DNA of 14,385 bases, from assembly GCA_012518325.1 (NCBI GenBank), contig JAAYSR010000121.1, positions 1 to 14,385 of the forward strand. Reading direction: 5' to 3'. Positions 6,553 through 14,058 of this stretch are shown here, one piece after another. The stretch comes from Bacillota bacterium. GTDB lineage: Bacteria > Bacillota > Limnochordia > Darwinibacteriales > Darwinibacteriaceae. The notes beneath the pieces are model-generated. The model was not told the origin of the DNA. It made no database searches and saw nothing but the letters and a program-made list of their open reading frames with translations. The position numbers were made by a program, and so were the translations under genes. Numbering within the stretch: position 1 is the first letter of the stretch; each line of letters starts with the position of its first letter.

Positions 6553-7065
6553 CTACAGCAGCCCGCCTCCTAAAGGTATCTTCGCATATTCCTCCCAGCG
6601 CCCTTCTTGGGTAAAGTGAAAGAGGCACAAATTTGAGCACAGGAAGGAATAGTCTGGGTCAAAACCCTCCAGTTTGTCCTGGTACGTGCTGAACTGCCTG
6701 GGATTAAGGCGGGTGGCCAGCGTAATATGGGGGCGGTAGGGCCGTTTGTCAACAGGTACGCCCATCTGCCTGAGTTCTTGTGCCAGGGCCTTTTGCATGG
6801 CGTTAAGTTCAGGCGTAAGATTCACGTTAATAAAGAGCACCCTAGTGCCAAAGGAGCCGATTCCGCTTCCGCTGATGTTCAAGGGCCCAACTTCCCGGAG
6901 GACCTTTTCGACACCAATAAACAGTTCCTGGACGTCCCTTTCCCACACAAAGGGCGGAATCACAGTGATATGTGCCGCAGTCCTCGGTGCCCTGAAGGCG
7001 CGGCGGTACTCTTCACAGGCTGCTTCCAGATCTTTGGGCAGCCGGATACCCAGGAAATACTTCAT
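6553..7065 (-). CDS. thpR: 2'-5' RNA ligase family protein (2H phosphoesterase, LigT/ThpR-like)
   Basis: This is a cytoplasmic 170-aa protein of the 2H phosphoesterase superfamily. Bacterial LigT/ThpR acts as an RNA 2',3'-cyclic phosphodiesterase and can ligate tRNA halves in vitro; the physiological substrate is uncertain. Both signature HxTx motifs are present: H32-I-T-V (AHITVIPPF) and H113-I-T-L (RPHITLATRL), about 80 residues apart as in the family. They sit in the opening MKYFLGIRLP, typical of the fold's first strand. Length is normal (about 170-190). The ATG at 7065 has GAGAGGTG 6 nt upstream. It is a single gene, divergent from the TetR gene with a 132-bp intergenic region, and ends at its own hairpin. 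No link to neighbouring genes is obvious. Confidence 0.88.
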   Translation of the reverse strand: MKYFLGIRLPKDLEAACEEYRRAFRAPRTAAHITVIPPFVWERDVQELFIGVEKVLREVGPLNISGSGIGSFGTRVLFINVNLTPELNAMQKALAQELRQMGVPVDKRPYRPHITLATRLNPRQFSTYQDKLEGFDPDYSFLCSNLCLFHFTQEGRWEEYAKIPLGGGLL

Positions 7066-7144
7066 AGTCTACACCTCTCAGCTAAATTCGTGGTTCCGGT
7101 TCGGTATTCCTTTTTTGAAAAAGTCTAGCATATATTGCAGGGAA

Positions 7145-7153
7145 TGGTATAAT
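7145..7153 (+). promoter_or_regulatory. Extended -10 promoter of the TetR-RND-OMP operon
   Basis: TGGTATAAT is a perfect extended -10 (TGnTATAAT; -10 hexamer at 7148-7153). The -35 region is poor (CTAGCA at 7125-7130, 17-nt spacing, 3/6), as is usual when an extended -10 is present. Transcription would begin near 7160, just before the palindrome at 7170-7183. Confidence 0.65.
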
Positions 7154-7169
7154 AGGAAGTAGATTCGAA

Positions 7170-7183
7170 CGGTCGTCCGACCG
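7170..7183. promoter_or_regulatory. Putative TetR operator (palindrome in the leader)
   Basis: CGGTCG-TC-CGACCG is a perfect 6+6 inverted repeat in the predicted 5' leader, ending just before the SD of the TetR gene. An overlapping imperfect dyad, GAACG-GT-CGTCC (7167-7178), resembles common TetR-family half-sites. Its place right after the start of transcription suits negative autoregulation of the whole operon. The binding protein is inferred from adjacency. Confidence 0.6.
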
Positions 7184-7197
7184 AAGGGGGTGAAGCT

Positions 7198-7788
7198 GTG
7201 CTGGAAGCAAGTCAGCAGGAGAAAATCCTTGATGCGGCTTATGCAGTTATTGCCCGGGAGGGCTATACCAGGACTTCCCTGCGGCAGATCGCCCAGGAAG
7301 CCGGGGTGGCGGTGAGCCAGATCAGCTATCACTACGAGAACAAAGAGGGCCTGCTCCTGGCGGTCGCTCGGCGTGTGGCCAACAAGTACTACGATTACAT
7401 GCAGCTCTACCTGAAACCGGAAATGTCACCGCGGGAAAAGGGGGAGTGCATAATCCGTCTCTATCAGGAAGTGCTTGAAAACGATACGGATCTGTTTCGC
7501 GTTATGTACGATCTGGTGGGGCTGGCGTTGTGGTCGGAACCCCTCCGGGGCAAGGTCAGGGAAATCTTCGCCGGCATATTGGACAAAATCACCGCAGAGG
7601 TGTTTACCGCAGAGGTCATGGGCGAACTGGGCAAGAGCTACAGCCCTGAGACTATTGCCAGCCTGTTTTTCAGCGGCATCTTCGGGATTGGAGTGCAGTC
7701 GCTCTTGAATCCGGGCAACAAGATCATTACCGAATCATTGGATGCACTGAATGTGATTCTCAAGGTAGGAGAGGTGAAGTTGACTTGA
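7198..7788 (+). CDS. TetR/AcrR-family transcriptional regulator
   Basis: This is a 196-aa DNA-binding repressor, of normal family length. The N-terminal HTH is clear: EKILDAAYAVIAREGYTRTSLRQIAQEAGVAVSQISYHYENKEGLLLAV, given here in short pieces: DAAYAVIAREGY (12-23), TSLRQIAQEAGVAVSQISYHY (26-46), NKEGLLLA. The rest is an all-helical ligand and dimerisation domain of unknown specificity. The start is GTG at 7198 with GGGGG 7 nt upstream. Its TGA stop overlaps the TTG start of the RND gene (TTGA at 7785-7788), so the two are probably translationally coupled, and the regulator's most likely targets are its own operon. The inducer is probably the exported substrate or a related lipophilic compound (inference). 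Confidence 0.92.
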   Translation: MLEASQQEKILDAAYAVIAREGYTRTSLRQIAQEAGVAVSQISYHYENKEGLLLAVARRVANKYYDYMQLYLKPEMSPREKGECIIRLYQEVLENDTDLFRVMYDLVGLALWSEPLRGKVREIFAGILDKITAEVFTAEVMGELGKSYSPETIASLFFSGIFGIGVQSLLNPGNKIITESLDALNVILKVGEVKLT

Positions 7789-10700
7789 GACGATGGATTG
7801 AGTTTGTTCTGGATCGTCCCTGGCTAGTGATTGGGGTGGTGATCGCGATCACCCTGGGGGCGCTGTCTGTTTTCCCTCGCATCGAGTTTGACGCCAGTTT
7901 CAACGCCATGATCCCTGATGACGATCCGGTTCTTTTGGATTTGGAGGCTGTGGCAGAGGAGTTTGGCTCCCAGGAACTGTTTTTTATCGCGATCGAAAGC
8001 GATGATATCTTTACGTCGTCAACCCTGCGCAAGATAGCCAGCCTGGAGGAAGAGCTTACGGCTCTGCCGGGGGTAGCAGATGTGCAAAGCCCGTTTAATG
8101 CACAGGTTGTGGAAAGCAGCTTCTTCGGCATCGAAATTGGGGCAATGGCTGAACAGCTGCCTGTCACCCCTGAGGAGATTGCACAGTTCAAAACAGATAT
8201 TCTAAACAGTCCCTATGAAGGGGTCTTGGTTACGGCGGACGGCAGGGGAGCGGCGCTTCTTCTGGAGCTCGAAGATCTGCCCGAACCAGGCCCGGTGCTG
8301 TCCCAGATTGAAGAGATTGTTGCCGGCTATCGCGGTCCTGAGGAAATCCACATGGTGGGGGACTCCTACATCATGTACTACACTGAACAGGCCATGAAAC
8401 AAGATGTCCTGGTACTGGTTCCCTTCGTCATTATCCTGATTGGCGCCGTCTTATTTCTTATTTTCCGCTCAATACTCGGTGTACTTATTCCTTTGGTTAC
8501 AGTTGGCGCAAGTGTGATCTGGACGGTAGCCATCATGATTTCCCGCGGGATCCCCATCTCCCTGATTACCATGGTCATGCCGGTGATTTTGGTGACTGTG
8601 GGCATTGCCTCGAGCATTCATATTCTCAACAAGTACAAAGAAGCATTGGCAGGCGGAATGGCCAAACGGGAAGCCTTAATCGAGACCTTCAGGGTGATCA
8701 CATCGCCTGTGGTCATGGCGGCCCTGACAACTTCGGCAGGCTTTGCCTCGCTTATCACCGCCTTTGTCCAGCCTATGCGGGACTTTGGGGTGCTCACTGC
8801 CATTGGGGTTTTTCTCGCTATGGTTCTTTCTTTGAGCCTGGTTCCGGCGCTGCTGATTCTGGTCAAAGAACCCAAGGCTGAGCACAGCCCGGAAGAAGGA
8901 AGCAAAGGCGGCTTATTGAGCCGCTTTCTGGGCGCGCTGAGCAGCTTGGCAATCGATCATCCGCGGAGCCTGCTTCTTGCAGTGATCGCGGTGACGATCA
9001 TCTTTGCCTACGGCGCTACACAGGTGATTTTAGAGAGCAACATTGTCAATTATTTCAGCGAATCCAGCCCGGTGAGGCGGGGTACAAAGGTCATTGAGGA
9101 CGTTTTCGGCGGCAGTATGCAGATTTCGGTTGTGGTGGACACCGGGATCCCAGATGGTATGAAAGAACCGGAAATAGTGAATGAACTGATCCATATCCAA
9201 GATTACCTTAATTCCTGGGATACCATTAACAACGCCACTTCCATGGCGGATGTGGTGCGTGAGCTCAACCAGGCCCTCTGGGACGGCGATCCGGACTATT
9301 ATGCGGTTCCGGACACCAGAGAAGGAATCGCCCAGCAGCTTCTGCTCTTTTCCATGCAGGGCGGCAGCGGCCTGGAGACTTTGGTAACCTACGACTACAG
9401 CCAGGCTTTGGTCACAGCCCGGATGAAGACTCTAGATGCCAGTGCCATGGGCCACGTGATCAGCGAAGTGGAGGACTACTTGGCGGAGCGCTATGGCGAA
9501 AGAGACGACATCAGCGTCCGTCTGACCGGTACTCCCTTGGTGATGATGCGCCTGATGAACCGCTATGTGCAGACCCAGATTTCCAGTTTGGTCAGCTCTT
9601 CGATAACGGTAGGGCTGATCGTGGCCCTGATGATGAAATCTGTTTCCTTTGGCCTGCTCAGTCTGGTTCCCCTGCTTTTTACTGTGCTGATTAACTTCGG
9701 CATCATGGGCTTTGCCAAGCTGCCCCTGGATGCTGTAACCAGTGTTATTTCCAGCATCGCTGTGGGCATCGGTGTTGACTACGCGGTCCACTATATCAGC
9801 CGCTATCGCCTGGAGCTGTCCGACGGCATGGATCAAAAAACCGCCCTGCGCAAAGCGGGCTCCAGCGCCGGGCGGGGAATTTTCTTCAATGCTTTCGCTT
9901 TGATCGCCGGCTTTTTGGTTCTAGCCTTTTCGCACTTCAGGGCCATTGCAGTCTTCGGCTATTTGATCTCAGTAACTATGATCGTCAGTTCGCTAGCGGC
10001 TTTGCTTGTGATTCCCATGGTGATCAATTATCTAACCAAACGAAACTTGGAAAGGGGTAGTAAAGTGAAACGTACCTTAGCGATGTTTCTAATCCTGCTG
10101 CTGACCGCAGTCTCTGCCGGGGCGGCCGGTGCCCAGGAACCTACAGGCCGGCAAATCCTTGATGATTTAGGTTTTGACAGCATTCTAACCGGTTCCGGCA
10201 CGGCAGAACTTACGTTAATCACCGAAAACGCCAGAGGGGCCCAACGCACCTATTCAGTCCGGGTTTACCTAAAGAGCGACGAGGCAGGGGATAAGCAGTT
10301 CCTGGAGTACTTGGCCCCGGCCGATGTTCGGGGAACTAAGTTCCTTTCCATCAATGAAGAGGGGCAGGAGAGCCAGATGTGGCTTTATATGCCGGCCCTG
10401 GGCCGCGAGCGGCGCATAGCCTCCCACATGACCGGGGACTCCTTTATGGGCACAGATTTCACCTATGAGGAAATTGGCGGAGGCTTCAATTACGACCGGG
10501 ACTATGCTGTAAAGCGGCTGGCTGATGAGGCCGTTGCAGGCAGGGACTGCTATGTGCTGGAGCTGACGGCTGAAAGCTCTGATGAGCTCTACGAGAAGAT
10601 TGTGATGTGGGTGTGGATTGAGCAGATGGTTCCCATTCGGATTCAGTTCTATGAAACTGGTGCTGCTTTGGCAAAGACCCTCACTCTGGATCGTTTCCAA

Positions 10701-10841
10701 GAAGTGTCTGGAGAGAATATTCCCCACTATTTGGTGATGGCAGATGAGGTGCAGGGAACCAGGACTATCTTGGAGATAACTGAGCTCAGCCAGGACGAGG
10801 TCAGCGACGATGTGTTTACGGTACGCAATTTGCGCCGTTAG
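7785..10841 (+). CDS. RND/MMPL-family exporter fused in frame to a LolA-like lipoprotein-sorting domain
   Basis: The unbroken frame is 1018 aa. Residues 1-760 are an RND transporter of the hopanoid/lipid (HpnN, MMPL) type with two repeats. Each has a leading TM (~13-30; ~393-412), a large extracytoplasmic loop (~31-205; ~413-597) and a five-TM block (~206-360; ~600-750). The conserved segment GIGVDYAVHYISRY (662-674), typical of the proton-relay TM region, lies in the second block. Residues 761-1018 are a second domain that normally is a separate protein: signal-peptide-like MFLILLLTAVSAGAAGA, then a PF17131-type fold with MWLYMPALGRERRI and DSFMGTDFTYEEI. In the fusion the signal peptide could act as an extra TM that puts the domain in the periplasm. 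The start is TTG at 7785, overlapping the TetR stop, with AGGAGAGGTG upstream. The fusion may result from a one-base loss in a G run at 10054-10057 (see findings). The substrate is unknown. Confidence 0.9.
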   Translation: MRRWIEFVLDRPWLVIGVVIAITLGALSVFPRIEFDASFNAMIPDDDPVLLDLEAVAEEFGSQELFFIAIESDDIFTSSTLRKIASLEEELTALPGVADVQSPFNAQVVESSFFGIEIGAMAEQLPVTPEEIAQFKTDILNSPYEGVLVTADGRGAALLLELEDLPEPGPVLSQIEEIVAGYRGPEEIHMVGDSYIMYYTEQAMKQDVLVLVPFVIILIGAVLFLIFRSILGVLIPLVTVGASVIWTVAIMISRGIPISLITMVMPVILVTVGIASSIHILNKYKEALAGGMAKREALIETFRVITSPVVMAALTTSAGFASLITAFVQPMRDFGVLTAIGVFLAMVLSLSLVPALLILVKEPKAEHSPEEGSKGGLLSRFLGALSSLAIDHPRSLLLAVIAVTIIFAYGATQVILESNIVNYFSESSPVRRGTKVIEDVFGGSMQISVVVDTGIPDGMKEPEIVNELIHIQDYLNSWDTINNATSMADVVRELNQALWDGDPDYYAVPDTREGIAQQLLLFSMQGGSGLETLVTYDYSQALVTARMKTLDASAMGHVISEVEDYLAERYGERDDISVRLTGTPLVMMRLMNRYVQTQISSLVSSSITVGLIVALMMKSVSFGLLSLVPLLFTVLINFGIMGFAKLPLDAVTSVISSIAVGIGVDYAVHYISRYRLELSDGMDQKTALRKAGSSAGRGIFFNAFALIAGFLVLAFSHFRAIAVFGYLISVTMIVSSLAALLVIPMVINYLTKRNLERGSKVKRTLAMFLILLLTAVSAGAAGAQEPTGRQILDDLGFDSILTGSGTAELTLITENARGAQRTYSVRVYLKSDEAGDKQFLEYLAPADVRGTKFLSINEEGQESQMWLYMPALGRERRIASHMTGDSFMGTDFTYEEIGGGFNYDRDYAVKRLADEAVAGRDCYVLELTAESSDELYEKIVMWVWIEQMVPIRIQFYETGAALAKTLTLDRFQEVSGENIPHYLVMADEVQGTRTILEITELSQDEVSDDVFTVRNLRR
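10065..10841 (+). CDS. Outer-membrane lipoprotein-sorting (LolA-like, PF17131) protein, internal in-frame start
   Basis: Inside the long frame there is a complete set of signals for a separate 258-aa protein. These are SD AAAGGGG (10051-10057), a 7-nt spacer and GTG at 10065, followed by a textbook Sec signal peptide (KR, then hydrophobic MFLILLLTAVSAGA, cleavage around AGA-QE). There is no lipobox cysteine, so it should be soluble in the periplasm. The mature part matches the LolA-like family that accompanies RND exporters: YSVRVYLKSDEAGDKQFLEYLAP, WLYMPALGRERRIAS, DSFMGTDFTYEEIGGG and a Leu/Ile-rich half-barrel end. Such proteins are thought to carry a lipid or lipoprotein between membranes. 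It is likely made both as part of the fusion and by internal initiation, or solely on its own if the upstream frame truly ends at TAG 10058. Downstream, the barrel gene follows after about 34 nt. Confidence 0.7.
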   Translation: MKRTLAMFLILLLTAVSAGAAGAQEPTGRQILDDLGFDSILTGSGTAELTLITENARGAQRTYSVRVYLKSDEAGDKQFLEYLAPADVRGTKFLSINEEGQESQMWLYMPALGRERRIASHMTGDSFMGTDFTYEEIGGGFNYDRDYAVKRLADEAVAGRDCYVLELTAESSDELYEKIVMWVWIEQMVPIRIQFYETGAALAKTLTLDRFQEVSGENIPHYLVMADEVQGTRTILEITELSQDEVSDDVFTVRNLRR

Positions 10842-10875
10842 TTAATTGGAAAATACGATGGGAAGGTGAGGCGTG

Positions 10876-12171
10876 ATGCGAAAAAGGATTCAAGTTGCAG
10901 CGGCTGTCCTGCTCCTGCTCATTTTGGCGGTGCCGGCAGCGGCAGTGGTGCCCTCAGGCGAACTCAATGCCGGCATCGGAGCGCAATGGGACGGGGATAG
11001 CAAAAAACTGGTGCATGATTCGACGCGGACGGGCTTTCGCTTTGTGCTGGAAGACAGTCTCGAGGCAGGAACCAAACTGCATTTTTCCACCAAGGGCTGG
11101 TGGGACTGGAAGGCTAAGAAGGGCGATTTGAGTCTGGATCAACTTTGGCTCAGCGGCTACTCCGGAGATTTCGACTACCAGATCGGCCGCCAAGTGATCA
11201 GCTGGGGTACTGCCGACGGTTTCAACCCCACCAATTACTTTGCCCGGATGAGCATGGAAGCCCTGTCTTCAGGCGTAATCAGCGGAAATCCGCTGTGGGC
11301 TGCACAGGCAGTCTATTACGGTCCCTCCTGGTCTGTGACCGGTGTGGCAGTCCCCTTCTTTACTCCCCAGGCAATCGATGATCAGATGAAACAGATGATG
11401 ATGGCTGAAAATCCTCAGGCTGCCCTGATCTTAAAGGCGATGGAGGATACGAAAAAACCAAGGGGTCTTGGGAAAAACTCTGAGTGGGCTGTGAGGGCCG
11501 AGACTCAGATTGCCGGTTTTGATGTCCAGGCCAGCCTGTATTCCGGTTACGAACCGCTGCCTGGTTTGGAAATGGTCCTGACCGTCCAGCCTGACCTAGG
11601 TCCTGTGCCTGTACCGAGTTTTGAGGGAGTGTACCGCCGGCAGACCTTTGCGGGTCTGGCAATTGCCGGTACCCTCGGGCCTGTAGGGGTATGGGGTGAA
11701 GCAACCTATGGAGGGCCAGCCAAGTTTGCTGAATCGGATGGGGCCAATCCGCTGGAGGTCGCTAGAATACCTCTGTCTGTCAACCAGAAGTATCTGCAGG
11801 CAGTTGTCGGCGGTGACTATACTTTCCCCCTGGGCAATGGGCTGTTGACCCAGGTCCAGTACATCTACCGGGGCCAGGGTTCGCTGATGGAACCCTATGT
11901 GATGCCTGATCTAGCCACTCTGGAACCTGGCGAAATCGAAGGCGCCCATTATCTCTATGGACGCCTGGGCTACGATTTCAGTCCCAGCAGTTCCGCGGAA
12001 GTGCTGGTCTTGCACGGATTCAAGGAAAAGGGCGGACTGATCAGGCCTGCCTACACACATCGCTTCCCCAACTCTGTGCAGCTGCAGCTCAGCCTGATTA
12101 GGCCCTATGGTGAGGAAAGCATCTCCTCTTACGGAGGCCGCATTCAGCTGGCGGTTACCTATCAGTTCTAG
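10876..12171 (+). CDS. DUF1302-like outer-membrane beta-barrel protein
   Basis: This is a 431-aa secreted protein predicted to sit in the outer membrane. The signal peptide covers residues 1-23 (MRKRIQVAAAVLLLLILAVPAAA). The mature body is made of alternating-residue beta strands with Gly/Tyr/Trp, for example GFRFVLEDSLEAGTKLHFSTKG, DYQIGRQVISWG and FLPYG-like turns, and it ends in VTYQF with the C-terminal Phe typical of BAM substrates. The GRQVISWG...FNPTNYFAR segment resembles the DUF1302/alginate-porin-like barrels that share operons with RND and LolA-like genes in Proteobacteria. The start at 10876 (ATG) has AAGGTGAG 5 nt upstream; an adjacent GTG at 10873 would add one residue but is too close to the SD. 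It is the last gene of the TetR-RND-LolA operon and is followed by a hairpin. The role as the outer-membrane end of the export route is inferred. Confidence 0.8.
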   Translation: MRKRIQVAAAVLLLLILAVPAAAVVPSGELNAGIGAQWDGDSKKLVHDSTRTGFRFVLEDSLEAGTKLHFSTKGWWDWKAKKGDLSLDQLWLSGYSGDFDYQIGRQVISWGTADGFNPTNYFARMSMEALSSGVISGNPLWAAQAVYYGPSWSVTGVAVPFFTPQAIDDQMKQMMMAENPQAALILKAMEDTKKPRGLGKNSEWAVRAETQIAGFDVQASLYSGYEPLPGLEMVLTVQPDLGPVPVPSFEGVYRRQTFAGLAIAGTLGPVGVWGEATYGGPAKFAESDGANPLEVARIPLSVNQKYLQAVVGGDYTFPLGNGLLTQVQYIYRGQGSLMEPYVMPDLATLEPGEIEGAHYLYGRLGYDFSPSSSAEVLVLHGFKEKGGLIRPAYTHRFPNSVQLQLSLIRPYGEESISSYGGRIQLAVTYQF

Positions 12172-12182
12172 CCGAAAGAAAA

Positions 12183-12215
12183 AAAGCTCTCTCCCAGATG
12201 CTGGGAGGGAGCTTT
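12183..12215. terminator. Bidirectional hairpin terminator between the OMP and patatin genes
   Basis: AAAGCTCTCTCCCAG (12183-12197) pairs with CTGGGAGGGAGCTTT (12201-12215), a 15-bp stem with one G-U pair and an ATG loop. On the minus strand it is followed by TTTTTTTCTTTC, a strong terminator for the patatin gene. On the plus strand the stem itself ends GCTTT before CCTAT, giving a weaker terminator for the operon. Only 11 nt separate the OMP stop from the hairpin. Confidence 0.9.
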
Positions 12216-12227
12216 CCTATAGCGAAC

Positions 12228-13883
12228 CTAGAACCTGATTCCCTTGATGCCGAACTTCCAGGTGGCGGTGGCAGCCGAATCCACTTCGACCCCGAGGGAA
12301 ATATCGCTGGGATAGAGTCCGAAAAGATTCATTTCGGTGCCTAGGCCAAATCTGAAACTGGGCCTGAGATCGAGCTCGGTCACGGGTGATTCCACTGTCA
12401 GCCCTGTGAGAAGGTAGGGCCTGTTCATGGAAATTCCGACCGGAAACTGCTTCTCACCCCAGGGAAAGATCTGCAGCTGGGGTGCTGCCGCGAGGAGCAG
12501 ACTGTCTTCAATGGGTACCGCTTCAGACTCGGGGCGCAGGCCCGTCAGCCGCACAGAGAGACCGCCCACACCGTGGGGTGTTTTTAGAAGGCTGGTGTTG
12601 GAAGCAGACAGTTGCCAGGCTTTTGGCCCCTGGGACACATATGTAGCTTCCAGCAGGAGCTCTTTCAGCCTGCCCTGGATCGAGCCGCCGAAGGTGGGCC
12701 CATCCAGGTTGGGGCTCTTTCTCATGTAGATCTCTATGGAACCGAATTTTTCCCTGCCCCAGTCGGCAAAGATTTCATGCCCGCCGTTATCAGGATCAAA
12801 GCCGTAGCGATAGCCAATGCCAAACCAGTTCAGAGGGCCGTGGGTGAATTTGGCCCCGATCTTGGGGAAACTGTAATCGCTGTCGAAGCGAATCTCCGGC
12901 TTCAGTGTGAACTTTTTCGGAAGGTTAGCTGCTGAACGCTCTGCCGCTTTGGCAATGGCCTGCAGCTGTACGCTGGAGTAGCCAGGCTGTTTGTAAGGTA
13001 CAAACTTGAAGGTCGGATCTTTCTCCAAGATCACGGCCTTGATCTGGTCCATGTACTTCAGTCCTGCTTTGTAGCCCTGTTCGATAAAATAGGCTCCCCT
13101 TTGGTAGTCGAAGGAGGAATCCAGCCCTACATCGGGCACGATCAGCACATCAGCCATGGCGGTGTTGATCTCGGTGTAGCCTTCAATCATGGCTGTAATG
13201 GACATGCGCAGATTATCCGTAATCCTCCGGTAGTCCGGGTCATGATAGTCCTTTTCGAGGGATACGGCGATGATGACATCAGCACCCATATCCGCAGCCA
13301 CATTGGCAGGAACCTGGTTTTTCAGACCTCCGTCTACATAGAACTGATCCCCGATTTGCACCGGGGCAAACATTCCCGGTATGGAAATACTGGCCTGGAT
13401 GGCCTTGCTGACTTTTCCCTCGGCAAGGGCGAGTTCCTTGCCTGTACCTAGGTTGACCACTACTGCCCGGAAGGGAATGGGCATCTCTGCAAAGGTCTTG
13501 CTCCCCAGGAGAATGTCCAGATAGTGTTCGATGCCTGAGGTGTCTACAATTCCGCCGCTCAGCGGCACCGAAATATCCACCAGCGAACCGAACTCCAGCT
13601 GTGTAATCAGCTCGGTCATGTTATCTACTGAGTAGCCTCCGGCGTAAAGCCCGGCTACGATACTGCCCATACTTGTGCCGACGATCATATCCACCGGTAT
13701 GCCATGCTCTTCCAGGGCCTGAATCAGGCCGACGTGGCTGAAACCCCTGGCGGAACCCCCGCCTAGGACCAGGGCGACTGTGGGACGTTCGGAAGCCAGC
13801 ACAGCCTGGGATGCCGCAATTACCGCCAGGAGCAGCACTGCTGCAAGCATTCGGCACAGTCTGGCTCTTGCCTGTTTATTCAT
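12228..13883 (-). CDS. Patatin-like phospholipase with C-terminal beta-barrel domain (PlpD/type Vd-like)
   Basis: This is a predicted exported lipid acyl hydrolase of 551 aa. The Sec signal peptide covers residues 1-30 (MLAAVLLLAVIAASQAVLA, no lipobox). The patatin domain spans ~34-285: oxyanion loop GGGSARG (41-47), nucleophile S71 in GTSMG (69-73) and catalytic Asp D184 in VDGGLKNQVP, so the Ser-Asp dyad is complete. A short Ala/Lys-rich helix (~300-323) leads to a strand-rich region (~325-551: IGAKFTH, FGIGYRYGFD, SIEIYMRKS, LLEATYVSQG, KFGIKGIRF) ending in Phe, as in outer-membrane barrels. PlpD-type proteins add a POTRA domain and a 16-strand barrel. Here no clear POTRA is seen and the barrel region is only about 225 residues. 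The start at 13883 has GAGGGGG 6 nt upstream. It is convergent with the RND/OMP operon. It could display or release a phospholipase at the cell surface. Confidence 0.88.
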   Translation of the reverse strand: MNKQARARLCRMLAAVLLLAVIAASQAVLASERPTVALVLGGGSARGFSHVGLIQALEEHGIPVDMIVGTSMGSIVAGLYAGGYSVDNMTELITQLEFGSLVDISVPLSGGIVDTSGIEHYLDILLGSKTFAEMPIPFRAVVVNLGTGKELALAEGKVSKAIQASISIPGMFAPVQIGDQFYVDGGLKNQVPANVAADMGADVIIAVSLEKDYHDPDYRRITDNLRMSITAMIEGYTEINTAMADVLIVPDVGLDSSFDYQRGAYFIEQGYKAGLKYMDQIKAVILEKDPTFKFVPYKQPGYSSVQLQAIAKAAERSAANLPKKFTLKPEIRFDSDYSFPKIGAKFTHGPLNWFGIGYRYGFDPDNGGHEIFADWGREKFGSIEIYMRKSPNLDGPTFGGSIQGRLKELLLEATYVSQGPKAWQLSASNTSLLKTPHGVGGLSVRLTGLRPESEAVPIEDSLLLAAAPQLQIFPWGEKQFPVGISMNRPYLLTGLTVESPVTELDLRPSFRFGLGTEMNLFGLYPSDISLGVEVDSAATATWKFGIKGIRF

Positions 13884-13966
13884 GTATTTCCCCCTCTCAA
13901 TTCATTCGGCTTCATTCATTACACATTTCGCCAGAGCCCAGTTTTTCTAGGCGTCTGCTTGCGATC

Positions 13967-13995
13967 AGTCTAATTGACTTTTTGTGGCAAGTCAA
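13967..13995 (-). promoter_or_regulatory. Candidate promoter of the patatin gene
   Basis: On the minus strand, TTGACT (13990-13995, 5/6) is followed after 17 nt by TAGACT (13967-13972, 4/6). Transcription would start near 13960, giving a leader of about 75 nt. The rest of the 13884-14094 intergenic stretch holds the tlp promoter and no gene. Confidence 0.45.
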
Positions 13996-14028
13996 ATGCC
14001 CGACGGTGTGCAGGACGTCCGCAGGACT

Positions 14029-14058
14029 GGAATAAAACGCTGTGCTGAGGTTATCCTA
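14029..14058 (+). promoter_or_regulatory. Sigma-G-like (forespore) promoter of tlp
   Basis: GGAATA (14029-14034; 5/6 to the sigma-G -35 TGAATA) and TATCCTA (14052-14058; 5/7 to CATACTA) are 17 nt apart. This is the spacing used by RNA polymerase with sigma-F or sigma-G. The sequence does not fit sigma-A well. Forespore expression is what is known for tlp in Bacillus. Confidence 0.55.

Noticed and set aside
6382..6573. 63-codon open frame in the fprA-thpR intergenic region
   Set aside because: No SD, low-complexity composition, and it crosses the terminator hairpin and the end of the thpR gene.
10050..10067. Programmed -1 frameshift at AAAGGGG ending the RND protein at TAG 10058
   Set aside because: The zero-frame codons are GAA AGG GGT, so the heptamer is not in a classical X XXY YYZ slippery register, and no clear downstream stimulatory structure was seen. 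The SD plus signal peptide explains the site better.
13884..13925. Short direct repeat TTCATTC-GGC-TTCATTC before the patatin gene
   Set aside because: Only two 7-bp copies in AT-rich leader sequence; likely chance.
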